DNA of 64,000 bases from contig NZ_CP118632.1 in the NCBI RefSeq assembly GCF_028993615.1, forward strand, positions 3,968,001 through 4,032,000, written 5' to 3'. The stretch's first letter is position 1. Every line of letters starts with the position of its first letter. The notes beneath the pieces were generated by a model that was not told the origin of the DNA, ran no database searches, and saw only the letters and a list, made by a program, of their open reading frames with translations. The translations under genes were made by a program, and so were the position numbers. Source of the DNA: Herbaspirillum sp. WKF16. GTDB taxonomy: Bacteria; Pseudomonadota; Gammaproteobacteria; Burkholderiales; Burkholderiaceae_D. Shown one piece after another: positions 16,696 through 26,180 of this stretch.

Positions 16696-18890
16696 CAGGA
16701 CGGCCGGCCCTGCGGCATCGTCACGCGGAAGCGCGACACCGAGCTCTCAAGCTGACGGGCCGCGTCCCACAACTCGTTGTAGAGCGTGCCCACCTGCTCG
16801 CGGCTTTTCTCGATGATGGCGTTCTCGCTCAGGATGCTATGGATGTCCTGGGCCACGCCGCTGGCCGACACCGCCTGTTCCTCGGTCGAGGCCGACATGC
16901 CTTCGATGAGCTCGGCCAGCTGGCTGGACACGCTGCGTATGTCCGACAGCGCCACCCCGGCCGCGTCCGACAGCACCGCGCCCTCGACCACGCCGGCGGT
17001 CGATTTCTCCATCGCCGCCACGGCGTCGTGGGTGTCGGTCTGGATCATGCGCACCAGCGAGCCGATTTCACGGGTGGCCGCGCTGGAGCGCTCGGCCAGC
17101 CGCTGCACCTCCTCGGCCACGACCGAGAAGCCGCGCCCGGCTTCGCCGGCCGAGGCGGCCTGGATGGCGGCGTTGAGCGCCAGCACGTTGGTCTGCTCGG
17201 TGATGTCGGAAATCAGGTCGGTGATCTCGCCGATCACCTGCGAGGACTCGCCCAGCCGCTTGATGCGCTTGGAGGTCTCCTGGATCTGCTCGCGAATCTC
17301 GTTCATGGCCTTGACGGCCTCCTCCACCGCCTGGGCGCCGCGCTGCGCGACCACCACGGAATGACGCGCCACGTCGGCCGATTCGGTGGCGGAAACCGAG
17401 ATCCCGGTGATGCGTTGCGACATCCGCAGCATGGACTGGCCGGTGTCCTCGATGCGGCGCGCCTGGGTGCGCGCCGCATTGGCCAGCGCCACCGTGGTGG
17501 TGCGCACGTGGCTGGAGGTGGCGGCGACCTTGGAGGCCATCTGGGTGACCTGTTCCACCAGGCCGCGCAGCGCCTCGACGGTGTGATTGATGGAGTCGGC
17601 GATGGCGCCGGTGATGTCTTCGGACACCGTGGTATGCGCCGTCAGGTCGCCGTCGGCGACCTTCTGCAGCTCGTTCATCAGGCGCAGGATCGCGGTCTGG
17701 TTGGCCAGGTTGGCGCGCATGGCGACTTCTTCCTGCTGCTGCGCCAGCATGCGCTGCGCCTCGGCCTGGCGACGCCGCGCCTCGGCATCGGCGGCGTTGT
17801 TGCGGCTGTTCTGCAATTGCACCAAGGCGATGCCGATACCGCTGATCAGGGCGCAGGCCATGGCGGCGATCATCGCCCAGAAGGACCAGGCGCGCGATTC
17901 CTGGGCGATGCGGTAGTCGCTCTCCAGCGCGGTCAGGCGCTGCTTGAGGGTCTCGTTTTCCAGCAACACCAGCCGCTCGGCCTGCTTGACCGCGATGAAT
18001 TCCTGCAGGTTGCCCAGGATGCCGGCCACCTGCGGGCGGTACTCGCTGAAGATCTGTTCCAGCTCGGCCAGCTTCTCGCCCGTGTCCTTGTCGGTGACGG
18101 CGCGCAGGTGCAGCAGTTCGCTGCCGTCGAGGAAGCCGTGGATGATGTCGTGGAAGGTATTGACGTCCTTGCCCAGCAGGAACGCGGTCTCGGGATCGAC
18201 GCCGTCGGAGGTGAGGAATTCGTTGGCGCTGCGTCCCAGGCGCAGGGTCAGCAGCACCAGTTGCCCGGCAGCGGCGATCTCGCGCGGGCTGGCGGCTGTC
18301 TTGGACTGCGCCATCGAGATCTGCTCGCTCAGGTCGAGCAGGCTGGGCAGCATCGCATTGAGCCGCTTGAGCGTGACGCCGAACTTGATGAGTTCCCGCT
18401 CCAGCTTGAGGATGGCGTCGGTCGCCTGGTCGGTGTGTTCCCAGAGCTTGCGCACCTCAGCCAGGACAGGCTGCATCGCCGCGCCCGGCGGCCCGATGAG
18501 ATAGCCCTCGTAGCTGCCGCCGGCGCTCAGCAGCGCCAGCCCGCGATTGAATTCGCCGCGGCTCTCGGCCAGCTGCGCGAAGGCGTCCTGGTTGCCCTGG
18601 ATGGCATTGGGCACGGCCTTGCCGATGCGCTGGGAATGCATGACGAGGGACGAAGTGATGTGGGTCTGCAGGGTGGTATGGAGATAATTGCGCGATCCCT
18701 GCCAGGTGAATACGGCGCTGCACGCCAGCGACGACGCCAGCACGCCGAGCAGGATGCGCGTCTGCCAGCGCAGCGAGAGCCGATTGATGAAGGGCAAGGG
18801 ACTGCGACGCGAGGGGTTGGCCGGTTGGCCGTCCGCCGGCGCGGCGATGTTTGCTTTCTTGGTGGACGAACGCAGCAAGCGCAGTGCCAT
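16695..18890 (-). CDS. pilJ: PilJ-like methyl-accepting chemotaxis protein
   Basis: A 731-residue inner-membrane chemoreceptor. One transmembrane helix lies near residues 45-62 and a second near 340-358. Between them is a periplasmic helical PilJ-type sensor region with a large conserved segment rich in leucine. The C-terminal half is an MCP signalling coiled coil with the hairpin tip [17 protein letters not shown] and [13 protein letters not shown]. The cytoplasmic N-terminus of about 40 residues is unusually long. It signals through the PilI adaptor to ChpA. Gene order and sequence agree with the Pil-Chp system of Pseudomonas and Ralstonia relatives. Confidence 0.9.
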   Translation of the reverse strand: MALRLLRSSTKKANIAAPADGQPANPSRRSPLPFINRLSLRWQTRILLGVLASSLACSAVFTWQGSRNYLHTTLQTHITSSLVMHSQRIGKAVPNAIQGNQDAFAQLAESRGEFNRGLALLSAGGSYEGYLIGPPGAAMQPVLAEVRKLWEHTDQATDAILKLERELIKFGVTLKRLNAMLPSLLDLSEQISMAQSKTAASPREIAAAGQLVLLTLRLGRSANEFLTSDGVDPETAFLLGKDVNTFHDIIHGFLDGSELLHLRAVTDKDTGEKLAELEQIFSEYRPQVAGILGNLQEFIAVKQAERLVLLENETLKQRLTALESDYRIAQESRAWSFWAMIAAMACALISGIGIALVQLQNSRNNAADAEARRRQAEAQRMLAQQQEEVAMRANLANQTAILRLMNELQKVADGDLTAHTTVSEDITGAIADSINHTVEALRGLVEQVTQMASKVAATSSHVRTTTVALANAARTQARRIEDTGQSMLRMSQRITGISVSATESADVARHSVVVAQRGAQAVEEAVKAMNEIREQIQETSKRIKRLGESSQVIGEITDLISDITEQTNVLALNAAIQAASAGEAGRGFSVVAEEVQRLAERSSAATREIGSLVRMIQTDTHDAVAAMEKSTAGVVEGAVLSDAAGVALSDIRSVSSQLAELIEGMSASTEEQAVSASGVAQDIHSILSENAIIEKSREQVGTLYNELWDAARQLESSVSRFRVTMPQGRPS

Positions 18891-18968
18891 GGGTACTACT
18901 CCTATCTTTTCTGTTATGCCTGATCGGCGCGCGCTTTCGTCGCCGGCGTCGCGGTGGCCCGCGCCGCG

Positions 18969-19538
18969 CTATCGGCCGACATGCAGGAAGGCGGCGTCGC
19001 TGAGCAACGCCGCCAGGCCGATCTCATTCCATTCGGTTCCGGCAGTGTCTTTATACCGCCTGACTATCCCGGCCAATTCAGTTTTACTCTCGTACGTTTT
19101 CGATATTTGCGTCATTTCAGAAATGTCCCGCAGGCCCAGGACCGAGGACAGCAGCAGGCCGCAGTTGGGCGCGAGGCCTGGTGCGAACACCAGCACGCGG
19201 CTGTCGCGTCCCCGGGCTTGCGGCGCAGCCCCGGCCAACGCCGCGAGGTCGGCGACGCCCACCAGGTTGCCGCGGATGTTGAGCAGGCCGAGGTACCACG
19301 CGCGCGTCAGCGGCACATGGGTCGGCGCGGGCAAGCCGCCCAGGGCCAGGATCTCTCCGGCTTCGGCCGGATTGAGCAGGCAATGCCGGTCGCCGATCAG
19401 CACCGCCAGGCGTCGCGCCTGCAGTTGCTCGCAGCAGGCGGCGTCCATGCGCGCGAAGAGCGAAGCCTGGAACGCCTCCAGCCCCTCGCGCCGCCGATGG
19501 GTTGCGGCCTCGCCGACGGTTTGCTCTGGTATCTGCAT
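18969..19538 (-). CDS. pilI: PilI-like CheW-domain adaptor
   Basis: A 189-residue protein with a CheW fold: LAVLIGDRHCLLNPAEAGEI begins the domain, and WYLGLLNIRGNLVGVADLAA is its characteristic core. CheW-type adaptors link the receptor array to the kinase, here PilJ to ChpA. It lies 34 nt downstream of pilH and 78 nt upstream of pilJ on the same strand. The N-terminal 25 residues are charged and not part of the fold. Assignment as PilI rests mainly on gene order. Confidence 0.85.
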   Translation of the reverse strand: MQIPEQTVGEAATHRRREGLEAFQASLFARMDAACCEQLQARRLAVLIGDRHCLLNPAEAGEILALGGLPAPTHVPLTRAWYLGLLNIRGNLVGVADLAALAGAAPQARGRDSRVLVFAPGLAPNCGLLLSSVLGLRDISEMTQISKTYESKTELAGIVRRYKDTAGTEWNEIGLAALLSDAAFLHVGR

Positions 19539-19572
19539 AGGTGTCTTGGTATGGATGGGGGCATGGGCCCGG

Positions 19573-19947
19573 TCAATCGATGGCGCCGATCTTGGTCAGC
19601 AGCTCTTCCGGGTCGAGCGGCTTGACGACGTAGCTGCGCACGCCCTGGCAAAGGGCCCAGACGCAGTCGGCGCCATGCTCCCTGGCCCCGTACATCATCA
19701 CCGGCAGGTCCTTGAGATCGGGATCGCATTCAAGCTGGCGCGCGATCTGGTAGCCGCTGGTGCCGGGCACCGCCCCGTCCAGCAGCACCAGCTGCGGCTG
19801 GCCTTCGCGGATCTTGCTCAGCGCGCCGTTGCCGCTCTCGACGGTCTCCACCGCGTAACCCTCTCCCTCGAGGAGCGAGGTCAACACGTAACGGTCGGTG
19901 GGAGAGTCGTCGACCACCAGCACCTTCTTGATGTTCATGCTGTTCAT
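19573..19947 (-). CDS. pilH: PilH-like single-domain response regulator
   Basis: A 124-residue receiver domain without an output domain. D13 and D14 bind magnesium, D57 is the phospho-acceptor (LVLLDGAVPG), and K109 in VVKPLD is the conserved lysine. The DDSPTDRYVLTSLLEGEGY start resembles PilH rather than PilG. Three ATGs lie close together at 19953, 19947 and 19938; I chose 19947 because a GAGG site lies seven bases upstream. It is the first gene of the chemosensory operon and lacks a pilG neighbour. Confidence 0.88.
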   Translation of the reverse strand: MNSMNIKKVLVVDDSPTDRYVLTSLLEGEGYAVETVESGNGALSKIREGQPQLVLLDGAVPGTSGYQIARQLECDPDLKDLPVMMYGAREHGADCVWALCQGVRSYVVKPLDPEELLTKIGAID

Positions 19948-20336
19948 GCGCATGCCTCGGCTTCTCATTGAAGAACACGCCGGGCGGCATCGCCTTGCAC
20001 ATTGCCCGAACGCATCTTCCGACTCTAGCAAGGAGAAATCCGTCCGGCGCGGATGCGGGACAACTTCGCGGCTTTATTGAAAACGCTGGAGTAAAGATTC
20101 CTCGCAAAAGCCGGTTGCCGCACGAACAGTGTCGATACGGCTGCGCAAAGCGTCGATTTCCCGGGGGGAAAACGTCGATGCTATCGGGCAACTCGGGGGC
20201 AGGCGAAGAAAGTGGGGGCCGCTTGACGCAGATCAAACGCGGAAAACGGCGAAAAGAAGGGAGAGCGAACGGCGGTCCATCCGGACCGGAAAACCGCCGT
20301 TTCCTGCTGGGATCGGGCCTTTGGAGGGAAACCGGC
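19948..20336. other. 389-bp intergenic region, upstream of pilH and downstream of rubredoxin
   Basis: No gene is visible. It holds an FNR-like palindrome at 20223-20236, a possible TAGCAT minus-strand -10 at 20178-20183, and a hairpin (AACGGCGG / CCGCCGTT, about 20269-20303) just past the rubredoxin stop that lacks a clear T-run. Confidence 0.6.
20223..20236. promoter_or_regulatory. FNR/ANR-like binding site
   Basis: TTGACGCAGATCAA differs from the TTGAT-N4-ATCAA consensus at one position. It lies upstream of pilH on the side from which the operon is transcribed. If the TAGCAT at 20178-20183 is the -10, the site would be centred near -58. Confidence 0.5.
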
Positions 20337-20522
20337 TCAGATCTCGACCAACTCGAAATCTTCCTTGCGTGCGCCGCACTCCGGGCAGGTCCAGTTGATG
20401 GGCACGTCTTCCCAGCGGGTGCCGGGCGCAATGCCTTCGTCCGGCAGGCCTGCTTCCTCGTCGTAGATCCAACCACAGATCAGGCACATCCAGGTTTTGA
20501 ATTCGGTTTGGCTATTGCTCAC
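20337..20522 (-). CDS. Rubredoxin
   Basis: A 61-residue electron carrier with a single iron bound by four cysteines, seen as CLICGW (C13, C16) and CPECGA (C46, C49). The fold-defining WIYDEEAGLPDEGIAPGTRW and DFELVE segments are present. The first nine residues are a small non-conserved extension. It is divergent from the thiD-like gene across a short promoter region. A rubredoxin next to thiD and hemL is a common arrangement in Burkholderiales. Confidence 0.96.
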   Translation of the reverse strand: MSNSQTEFKTWMCLICGWIYDEEAGLPDEGIAPGTRWEDVPINWTCPECGARKEDFELVEI

Positions 20523-20615
20523 GGCTGACTATCCCTCAAATCAATTCAAGTAAAATGCTTGGACACCCGCAACATCCTACGCGAACGCCAAGCGCGATAT
20601 CTTAATCTACTCGAC

Positions 20616-21464
20616 GTGCAAAACCAAACTTCTTCTCCCCTCATCCTGACCTTCGGCGCCGCCGATCCGGTCGGCGCCACGGGCATCCAGGCCGATCTCG
20701 CGACCTTCGCGGCCATGGGCTGCCACGGCCTGTCGGTCGTGACTTCCCTGCTCATCGGCGACACTGCCCGAGTGGAAGACTCGCAGATCATCGAAGTCGA
20801 CTGGGTAGCGGACCAGGCCCGCGTGATCCTGGAAGACATGGCGGTAGCCGCCTTCAAGGTCGGCGCCGTGGGCAGCATCGAGAACATCTCGGCCATCGCC
20901 GAGATCGTCTCCGACTACCCGGACGTGCCGCTGATCCTGGATCCCTTCACCACTTCGCTGTCCAACCTGGAGGAAGAGGAAGATCGCCTGATCGCCATCC
21001 GCGAACTGCTGGTGCCGCAGACCACGCTGATGGTGGTGTCGGCCGTCGAGCTGGCGCGCCTGGCCGAGACCTGGCGCGAGCCGGTGCCGGGCGACGCGCT
21101 GATGCTCGACGCCATGCGCATCATCGAAATGGGCTGCGAATACCTGTTCGTGACCAACACCCAGACCGACCTGCAGGAAATCGCCAATTCGCTGTTCGAC
21201 GAGTCCGGCCTGGTGCGCCAGGATGCGTGGCAGCGCCTGCCTGGCTCCTTCATCGGCGCCGGCACCACCCTGGCGTCGGCGATCGCGGCGATGCTGGCCA
21301 ACGGGCTGGAAGTGCCGGAAGCCGTCGCCGAAGCACAGGAGTTCACGCTGGCGACGCTGGCCAATGCCCAGCGCTTCGGCATGGGCAAGCTGGTGCCCGA
21401 CCGCTATTTCTGGGCGCGCGAATCCGAAAACCCGGACAACGACGCGCCCCCTTCACTGAACTGA
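20616..21464 (+). CDS. thiD: ThiD-like hydroxymethylpyrimidine kinase
   Basis: A ribokinase-fold kinase of about 282 residues. The N-terminal ILTFGAADPVGATGIQADL and FAAMGCHGLSVVTSLL match ThiD, which phosphorylates HMP and HMP-phosphate for thiamin synthesis. The anion-hole motif near the C-terminus reads IGAGTTLASAIAA, where ThiD normally has GTGCTLS, so the usual cysteine (or catalytic aspartate of other family members) is a threonine. The start is uncertain. GTG at 20616 gives a family-like N-terminus without a clear ribosome binding site; TTG at 20559 would add 19 residues but sits at the putative promoter (TAAAAT at 20551-20556). It probably shares a transcript with hemL, 27 nt downstream. 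Confidence 0.8.
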   Translation: MQNQTSSPLILTFGAADPVGATGIQADLATFAAMGCHGLSVVTSLLIGDTARVEDSQIIEVDWVADQARVILEDMAVAAFKVGAVGSIENISAIAEIVSDYPDVPLILDPFTTSLSNLEEEEDRLIAIRELLVPQTTLMVVSAVELARLAETWREPVPGDALMLDAMRIIEMGCEYLFVTNTQTDLQEIANSLFDESGLVRQDAWQRLPGSFIGAGTTLASAIAAMLANGLEVPEAVAEAQEFTLATLANAQRFGMGKLVPDRYFWARESENPDNDAPPSLN

Positions 21465-21491
21465 ATCGAACCGATTTCCCCTGCAAACGAT

Positions 21492-22775
21492 ATGACCAAG
21501 ACCAACGAATCCCTGTTCGCCCGCGCCCAGAAAACCACGCCCGGCGGCGTCAACTCCCCGGTGCGCGCGTTCCGCTCGGTGGGCGGCACGCCGCGCTTCA
21601 TCGAGCGCGCCGACGGCCCCTTCTTCTGGGACGCCGAAGGCCGCCGCTACATCGACTACATCGGCTCCTGGGGGCCGGCCATCGTCGGCCACGCCCACCC
21701 CGATGTGGTCAGGGCGGTGCAGGAAGCGGCCGTGCGCGGCCTGTCCTTCGGCGCGCCGACCGAGGCCGAGATCGAGATGGCCGAGGAGATCATCAAGCTG
21801 GTGCCCTCGATCGAACAGGTGCGCCTGGTGTCGTCCGGCACCGAGGCCACCATGAGCGCGTTGCGCCTGGCGCGGGGCGCCACCAGGCGCGACAAGATCG
21901 TCAAGTTCGAAGGCTGCTACCACGGTCACGGCGATTCGCTGCTGGTGAAGGCCGGCAGCGGCCTGCTGACCTTCGGCAACCCGACCTCGGCCGGAGTGCC
22001 GGAAGACTTCGCCAAGCACACGCTGGTGCTGGACTACAACAACACCGCGCAGCTGGAAGAGGCGTTCAAGGAAGCCGGCAACGAGATCGCCTGCGTCATC
22101 GTCGAGCCGGTGGCCGGCAACATGAACCTGGTGCGCGCCAGCGACGAGTTCCTGCAGGCGATGCGCCGCCTGTGCACGCAATACGGTGCCATCCTGATCT
22201 TCGACGAAGTGATGTCGGGCTTCCGCGTGGCGCTGGGCGGCGCGCAGGAGCTCAACGGCATCCAGCCCGACCTGACCGCGCTGGGCAAGGTGATCGGCGG
22301 CGGCCTGCCGGTGGCGGCCTTCGGCGGCCGCGCCGACATCATGAAGCACCTGGCGCCGCTGGGCGGCGTCTACCAGGCCGGCACGCTGTCGGGCAATCCA
22401 GTGACGGTGGCGGCCGGCATGGCGACCCTGAAGATCATCCAGCAGCCGGATTTCTACGCCAAGCTGGGCGCGCAGACCCGCAAGCTGGCCGACGGCCTGG
22501 CGGCTGCCGCCAAGGCGGCCGGCGTCACGTTCGCGGCGGACGCCATCGGCGGCATGTTCGGCCTGTATTTTGCGCCGTCGACACCGGCCAGCTATGCCGA
22601 GGTGATGACCGGCGACAAGGAGCGCTTCAACCGCTTCTTCCACAAGATGCTGGACGCCGGCGTCTACTTCGCGCCCTCGGCCTTCGAGGCCGGCTTCGTC
22701 TCGGCCCGGCACGACGACGACGTGATCGACCAGACCATCGCCAGCGCCGCCCGGGCGTTTGCCGAACTGGGCTGA
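21492..22775 (+). CDS. hemL: Glutamate-1-semialdehyde 2,1-aminomutase
   Basis: A 427-residue pyridoxal-phosphate enzyme that converts glutamate-1-semialdehyde to 5-aminolevulinate in C5-type haem synthesis. The N-terminal [34 protein letters not shown] (phosphate binding), FDEVMSGFR, and the PLP lysine K266 in [17 protein letters not shown] are all present. Length matches the family. It follows the thiD-like gene closely and is closed by a bidirectional terminator shared with erpA. Confidence 0.97.
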   Translation: MTKTNESLFARAQKTTPGGVNSPVRAFRSVGGTPRFIERADGPFFWDAEGRRYIDYIGSWGPAIVGHAHPDVVRAVQEAAVRGLSFGAPTEAEIEMAEEIIKLVPSIEQVRLVSSGTEATMSALRLARGATRRDKIVKFEGCYHGHGDSLLVKAGSGLLTFGNPTSAGVPEDFAKHTLVLDYNNTAQLEEAFKEAGNEIACVIVEPVAGNMNLVRASDEFLQAMRRLCTQYGAILIFDEVMSGFRVALGGAQELNGIQPDLTALGKVIGGGLPVAAFGGRADIMKHLAPLGGVYQAGTLSGNPVTVAAGMATLKIIQQPDFYAKLGAQTRKLADGLAAAAKAAGVTFAADAIGGMFGLYFAPSTPASYAEVMTGDKERFNRFFHKMLDAGVYFAPSAFEAGFVSARHDDDVIDQTIASAARAFAELG

Positions 22776-22832
22776 ACGAAGCGGCTCAATGCGGCCGGCC
22801 GGACGCCGGCTGCCGCATTGCCTTCCAGGCAA

Positions 22833-22868
22833 CAAAAGAAAAAGGACGCCAAGGCGTCCTTTTCTTTT
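22833..22868. terminator. Bidirectional terminator between hemL and erpA
   Basis: AAAAGGACGCC / GGCGTCCTTTT stem with a two-base loop, with A-rich and T-rich flanks on both sides. The genes on either side converge on it. Confidence 0.85.
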
Positions 22869-22893
22869 CCCCGGGGGAAAACTGTTGCGCGGA

Positions 22894-23259
22894 TCAGACC
22901 GAGAACGAGGAACCGCAACCGCAAGTGGTGGTGGCGTTCGGATTCTTGATCACGAACTGCGCGCCTTCCAGATCGTCCTTGTAGTCGATCTCGGCGCCGA
23001 CCAGGTACTGGTAGCTCATGGAATCGATCAGCAGGTGCACGCCGTTCTTGGTCATGGTGGTGTCGTCTTCGTTGGCGATTTCATCGAAGGTGAAACCGTA
23101 CTGGAAGCCCGAGCATCCGCCACCCTGCACGAACACGCGCAGTTTCAGGTCGGGATTGCCCTCTTCTTCGATCAGCTGCGCCACCTTGGCGGCGGCGCTG
23201 TCGCTGAAGTTGATCGGGGCGGGCATTTCGGTGTGTTGAAGTTCGGCTACGGCATTCAT
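22894..23259 (-). CDS. erpA: Iron-sulfur cluster insertion protein ErpA
   Basis: A 121-residue A-type Fe-S carrier. The three cluster ligands are C49 in [11 protein letters not shown] and C113 and C115 in [30 protein letters not shown] marks the ErpA subgroup used in Burkholderiales. It delivers clusters to isoprenoid and respiratory enzymes. It ends just before the shared terminator. The upstream region holds a TATAAT-like -10 (23311-23316) and an FNR-like palindrome inside the 5' leader. Confidence 0.96.
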   Translation of the reverse strand: MNAVAELQHTEMPAPINFSDSAAAKVAQLIEEEGNPDLKLRVFVQGGGCSGFQYGFTFDEIANEDDTTMTKNGVHLLIDSMSYQYLVGAEIDYKDDLEGAQFVIKNPNATTTCGCGSSFSV

Positions 23260-23276
23260 TTGGGCTCCTGCTTGGC

Positions 23277-23290
23277 TTGAGTCAGATCAA
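23277..23290. promoter_or_regulatory. FNR/ANR-like palindrome in the erpA leader
   Basis: TTGAGTCAGATCAA has the TTGA-N6-TCAA core and one departure from the FNR consensus. If the minus-strand TATAAT at 23311-23316 is the -10, the site lies near +20, a position expected to repress. The erpA ATG is 18 nt downstream. Confidence 0.4.
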
Positions 23291-23331
23291 TACGACGGAT
23301 CGATAGATCCATTATAAGCGCTTGCGGGCTT

Positions 23332-23727
23332 TCATGCTTCCGATGACGCGGCCAGCTTCAGGACCGGCGTTTCAGCCGACTGGTCATGGCTGAGCTTGCC
23401 GGATACCAGCGCTCCGCCGTGCATCTCCAGCGCCTTGTAATAGACATTTCCAGTTATGCGGGCTTTGGGCTGCAATTCAAGCAGTTCCGATGAATGGACG
23501 TCGCCGGTGATCTCGCCGTTGACGATCAGGTGCGCCGCGCGCACCTCGCCGATTACCTTGGCGTGCTCGGAAATGACCAGCACGCTGGGCTGGCCGGTTT
23601 CCGCATTGATGTTGCCGTTGATCTGGCCGTCGATGCGCAGGCCGCCCTTGAAACCGACGTCGCCCTTGATGCTGGTGGACATGCCGATCAGGCTGTCGAT
23701 GGTACTTTTGGTCTTGCGTGTAAACAT
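23332..23727 (-). CDS. Bactofilin
   Basis: A 131-residue polymer-forming cytoskeletal protein of the DUF583/bactofilin family. The central right-handed beta-helix is shown by hydrophobic-glycine repeats (IKGDVGFKGGLRIDGQINGN, then KVIGEVRAAHLIVNGEITGD). The N-terminal tail MFTRKTKSTIDSLIG is the usual membrane-targeting piece. Bactofilins assemble into filaments that guide cell shape or polar structures. It lies 9 nt after the upstream coiled-coil membrane protein gene, so the two are probably co-expressed. Confidence 0.93.
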   Translation of the reverse strand: MFTRKTKSTIDSLIGMSTSIKGDVGFKGGLRIDGQINGNINAETGQPSVLVISEHAKVIGEVRAAHLIVNGEITGDVHSSELLELQPKARITGNVYYKALEMHGGALVSGKLSHDQSAETPVLKLAASSEA

Positions 23728-23736
23728 GGAATCACC

Positions 23737-24441
23737 TCACAGGTCTACCGACTGCTGGGCGCGCACCTGGCCGCGGTCGAGAACACGAACTGCAACCGCC
23801 TTGATGGTCGCTCCTTCCGGAATGTTCAACAGACCCTCGACTCGCTGGTAATACTTGAATGCGAGCCTGTAACGCGCGAGGTCGGAAGAATTGTTTTCCG
23901 GAAAGTTGATAGTAGCACTCTTGCCCGCCTGCCAAACCGTGATACTGAGCTGTAAATTCCCCGTAAATTGCTGCGTGCCGGCGCCACCCTGCATCACCAG
24001 AACGCGATAGCGCACCTGGTTGGGCGCGGCCACCTCGGCCTTGAAACGCTGGATGGTGATGCCCGGCGCGCCCAGGTTGGTCGGCAGCAGGCTGTCGAAG
24101 AACGCCAGGTCTTCCTTCTGGCGGTTGTTTTCCGCCTCAAGGTTCTTTAACTGCGCAGCCAGTTGCGCCTGCGCGGTCTGCACGATCTTCAGTTCGTTCT
24201 GCGACGCGTTCGAGGCCGACTGCAGCCGCTCGTTCTCGGCCGAGAGCTTCTTGACCTGCTCCGACAGGGTTTCCACCTGTTCGCCGGCATCGCCCTGCAG
24301 GCTGGGCAGGTTGTTGCGGCCCAGCTCATAGGTCCACACCGCGATCGCAATCGCCAGGCCGATCGCCGCCGCCCACAGCAGCGTCAGCGCCGGCCACGGC
24401 AGGTGGCGCTTGATCGTCATTTTCGGCGCAGAGATCGTCAT
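23737..24441 (-). CDS. Membrane-anchored coiled-coil protein, DUF6776-like
   Basis: A 234-residue protein with a short cytoplasmic N-terminus, one transmembrane helix at about residues 16-38 (WPALTLLWAAAIGLAIAIAV), a coiled coil at about 55-110 with heptad leucines, and a C-terminal beta-rich periplasmic domain. Proteins of this shape next to bactofilin are known in betaproteobacteria but have no assigned function. Starts at 24441 and 24420 are both possible; neither has a strong ribosome binding site, and I chose the longer. It lies 23 nt after argC on the same strand. A bactofilin partner is an inference from adjacency. Confidence 0.82.
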   Translation of the reverse strand: MTISAPKMTIKRHLPWPALTLLWAAAIGLAIAIAVWTYELGRNNLPSLQGDAGEQVETLSEQVKKLSAENERLQSASNASQNELKIVQTAQAQLAAQLKNLEAENNRQKEDLAFFDSLLPTNLGAPGITIQRFKAEVAAPNQVRYRVLVMQGGAGTQQFTGNLQLSITVWQAGKSATINFPENNSSDLARYRLAFKYYQRVEGLLNIPEGATIKAVAVRVLDRGQVRAQQSVDL

Positions 24442-24464
24442 GCGCCGATGCCAAAGCCGGTACT

Positions 24465-25502
24465 TCACGGCAGGACCGGGACTTGCAGCAGGCCGGTGGT
24501 TTCCTCCAGGCCGAACATGAGGTTCATGCACTGCACGGCCTGGCCGGAGGCGCCCTTGACCAGGTTGTCCTGCACCACCAGCACGACCACGGTGTCGCCG
24601 TCGTCAGGGCGGTGCACGGCCAGGCGCAGCATGTTGGATGCGCGCGTGGTGCGGGTCTCGGGGTGCGAGCCGAAGGGCAGCACGTCGACGAAGGGTTCGT
24701 TCTTGTATGCGTCCTCGAACAGCGCCTGCAGGGCGGCGTTGTCGATGTCCTTGCTCAGGCGCGCGTAGAGCGTGGAATGCATGCCGCGGATCATCGGCAC
24801 CAGGTGCGGGGTGAACAGCAGGCCGACCTTGTCCTTGGTCAGCGTGGACAGGCGCTCGACGGTTTCCGGCGAATGGCGATGGCCGGAGACGCCGTAGGCC
24901 TTGAAGTTGTCGGAGGCCTCCGAGAACAGCAGGTTCAGCTCGGCCTTGCGGCCGGCGCCGGAGACGCCCGACTTGCAGTCGGCGATCAGGTGCGAGGCGT
25001 CGATCACGCCGGCCTTGAGCAAGGGCGCAAAGCCCAGCTGCATGGTGGTCGGATAGCAGCCCGGATTGCCCACCACGCGCGCCTTGCGGATCTGTTCGCG
25101 GTTCAGCTCCGGCAGGCCGTAGACAGCTTCCTTGAGCAGGTCGGTGCAGCTGTGCGGCAGCTTGTACCACTTCTCGAACGCGGCCACGTCCTGCAGGCGG
25201 AAGTCGGCGGCCAGGTCGATTACCTTGACGCCGGCGGCGACCAGTTCGGGCGCCTGCGCCATGGCCACGCCGTGCGGGGTGGCGAAGAAGACGACATCGC
25301 AGTCGGTCAGCCTGGCCTTGTCGGGCGAGGAGAAGGCGACGTCGACGCGGCCGCGCAGGGAGGGATACATCTCCGCCACGGGCATGCCGTCTTCCTTGCG
25401 CGAAGTGACGGCCTGCACCTTGACTTCCGGATGAGTTGCGAAAATACGCAGCAATTCGACGCCGGTGTAGCCGGTTCCGCCAACGATACCTACTTTGATC
25501 AT
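24465..25502 (-). CDS. argC: N-acetyl-gamma-glutamyl-phosphate reductase
   Basis: A 345-residue NADPH enzyme for the third step of arginine synthesis. The nucleotide-binding [15 protein letters not shown] is at 5-19, and catalytic C149 lies in [15 protein letters not shown] and [10 protein letters not shown] are further family motifs. The ATG at 25502 is preceded by AAGGACA; an upstream in-frame start at 25556 has no site. Bactofilin-region genes follow downstream on the same strand. Between argC and rpsI lie about 200 bp and the rpsI terminator, so it has its own promoter. Confidence 0.96.
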   Translation of the reverse strand: MIKVGIVGGTGYTGVELLRIFATHPEVKVQAVTSRKEDGMPVAEMYPSLRGRVDVAFSSPDKARLTDCDVVFFATPHGVAMAQAPELVAAGVKVIDLAADFRLQDVAAFEKWYKLPHSCTDLLKEAVYGLPELNREQIRKARVVGNPGCYPTTMQLGFAPLLKAGVIDASHLIADCKSGVSGAGRKAELNLLFSEASDNFKAYGVSGHRHSPETVERLSTLTKDKVGLLFTPHLVPMIRGMHSTLYARLSKDIDNAALQALFEDAYKNEPFVDVLPFGSHPETRTTRASNMLRLAVHRPDDGDTVVVLVVQDNLVKGASGQAVQCMNLMFGLEETTGLLQVPVLP

Positions 25503-25730
25503 GTCTTGTCCTTGCGAAAAAAGGCGAACGGAAAGCTCCGCAGAGGCGAGGCGCAAGGCTGCGCGCTCGAAAGCCTTTCATTCTAGCAGGAGAATATTTC
25601 CCGCTGATTTCCCTTCGCGGCTTATTTCGCCGCGGCGCGCCGAAATCCTGCTCGGCGGGAGGCCATCGACGACGGACGCGAACAGCCCGCGCGGCGGCTG
25701 CCGGGATGAAGGGCAGGCACGCCAAAATGC

Positions 25731-25763
25731 AAAAAGCCGCCGGCATGAGCCGGCGGCTTTCTG
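25731..25763 (-). terminator. Terminator of the rplM-rpsI operon
   Basis: AAAGCCGCCGGC / GCCGGCGGCTTT stem with a four-base loop. Read on the minus strand it is followed by TTTTTGCATTTT, right after the rpsI stop. Confidence 0.85.
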
Positions 25764-25778
25764 TAGTGCGAGAGGCGA

Positions 25779-26171
25779 TTAACGCTTCGAGAATTGCTTT
25801 GCGCGACGTGCCTTGCGCAGACCAACCTTCTTACGTTCGACTTCACGCGCGTCACGGGTGACGTAGCCAGCGTTCGACAGCGACGGCTTCAGGCCGGCGT
25901 CATAGTCGATCAGGGCGCGGGTGATGCCGTGGCGCACTGCGCCAGCCTGGCCGGATTCGCCACCGCCGTGAACGTTCACCATGATGTCGAAGCGCTCGAC
26001 ATTGCCGGTCAGTTCCAGCGGCTGACGGATCACCATCAGGCCGGTTTCGCGGGAGAAGTATTCAGCGGCGGGCTTGCCATTGACGACGATCTTGCCCGAG
26101 CCGGACTTAATGAAAACGCGAGCCACTGCACTCTTGCGACGGCCGGTTCCGTAATTGTAGTTACCGATCAT
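25779..26171 (-). CDS. rpsI: 30S ribosomal protein S9
   Basis: A 130-residue ribosomal protein with the family hallmarks [13 protein letters not shown] near the N-terminus, a central [19 protein letters not shown] and a basic C-terminal tail ending [12 protein letters not shown], which reaches the decoding centre tRNA. It follows rplM by 9 nt on the same transcript, as in nearly all bacteria. Confidence 0.98.
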   Translation of the reverse strand: MIGNYNYGTGRRKSAVARVFIKSGSGKIVVNGKPAAEYFSRETGLMVIRQPLELTGNVERFDIMVNVHGGGESGQAGAVRHGITRALIDYDAGLKPSLSNAGYVTRDAREVERKKVGLRKARRAKQFSKR

Positions 26172-26180
26172 GTCTGTTCC

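Noticed and set aside
13924..16755. A 943-codon ORF opposite chpA
   Set aside because: It is an antisense shadow; the opposite strand encodes a complete kinase with Hpt, ATPase, CheW and receiver motifs.
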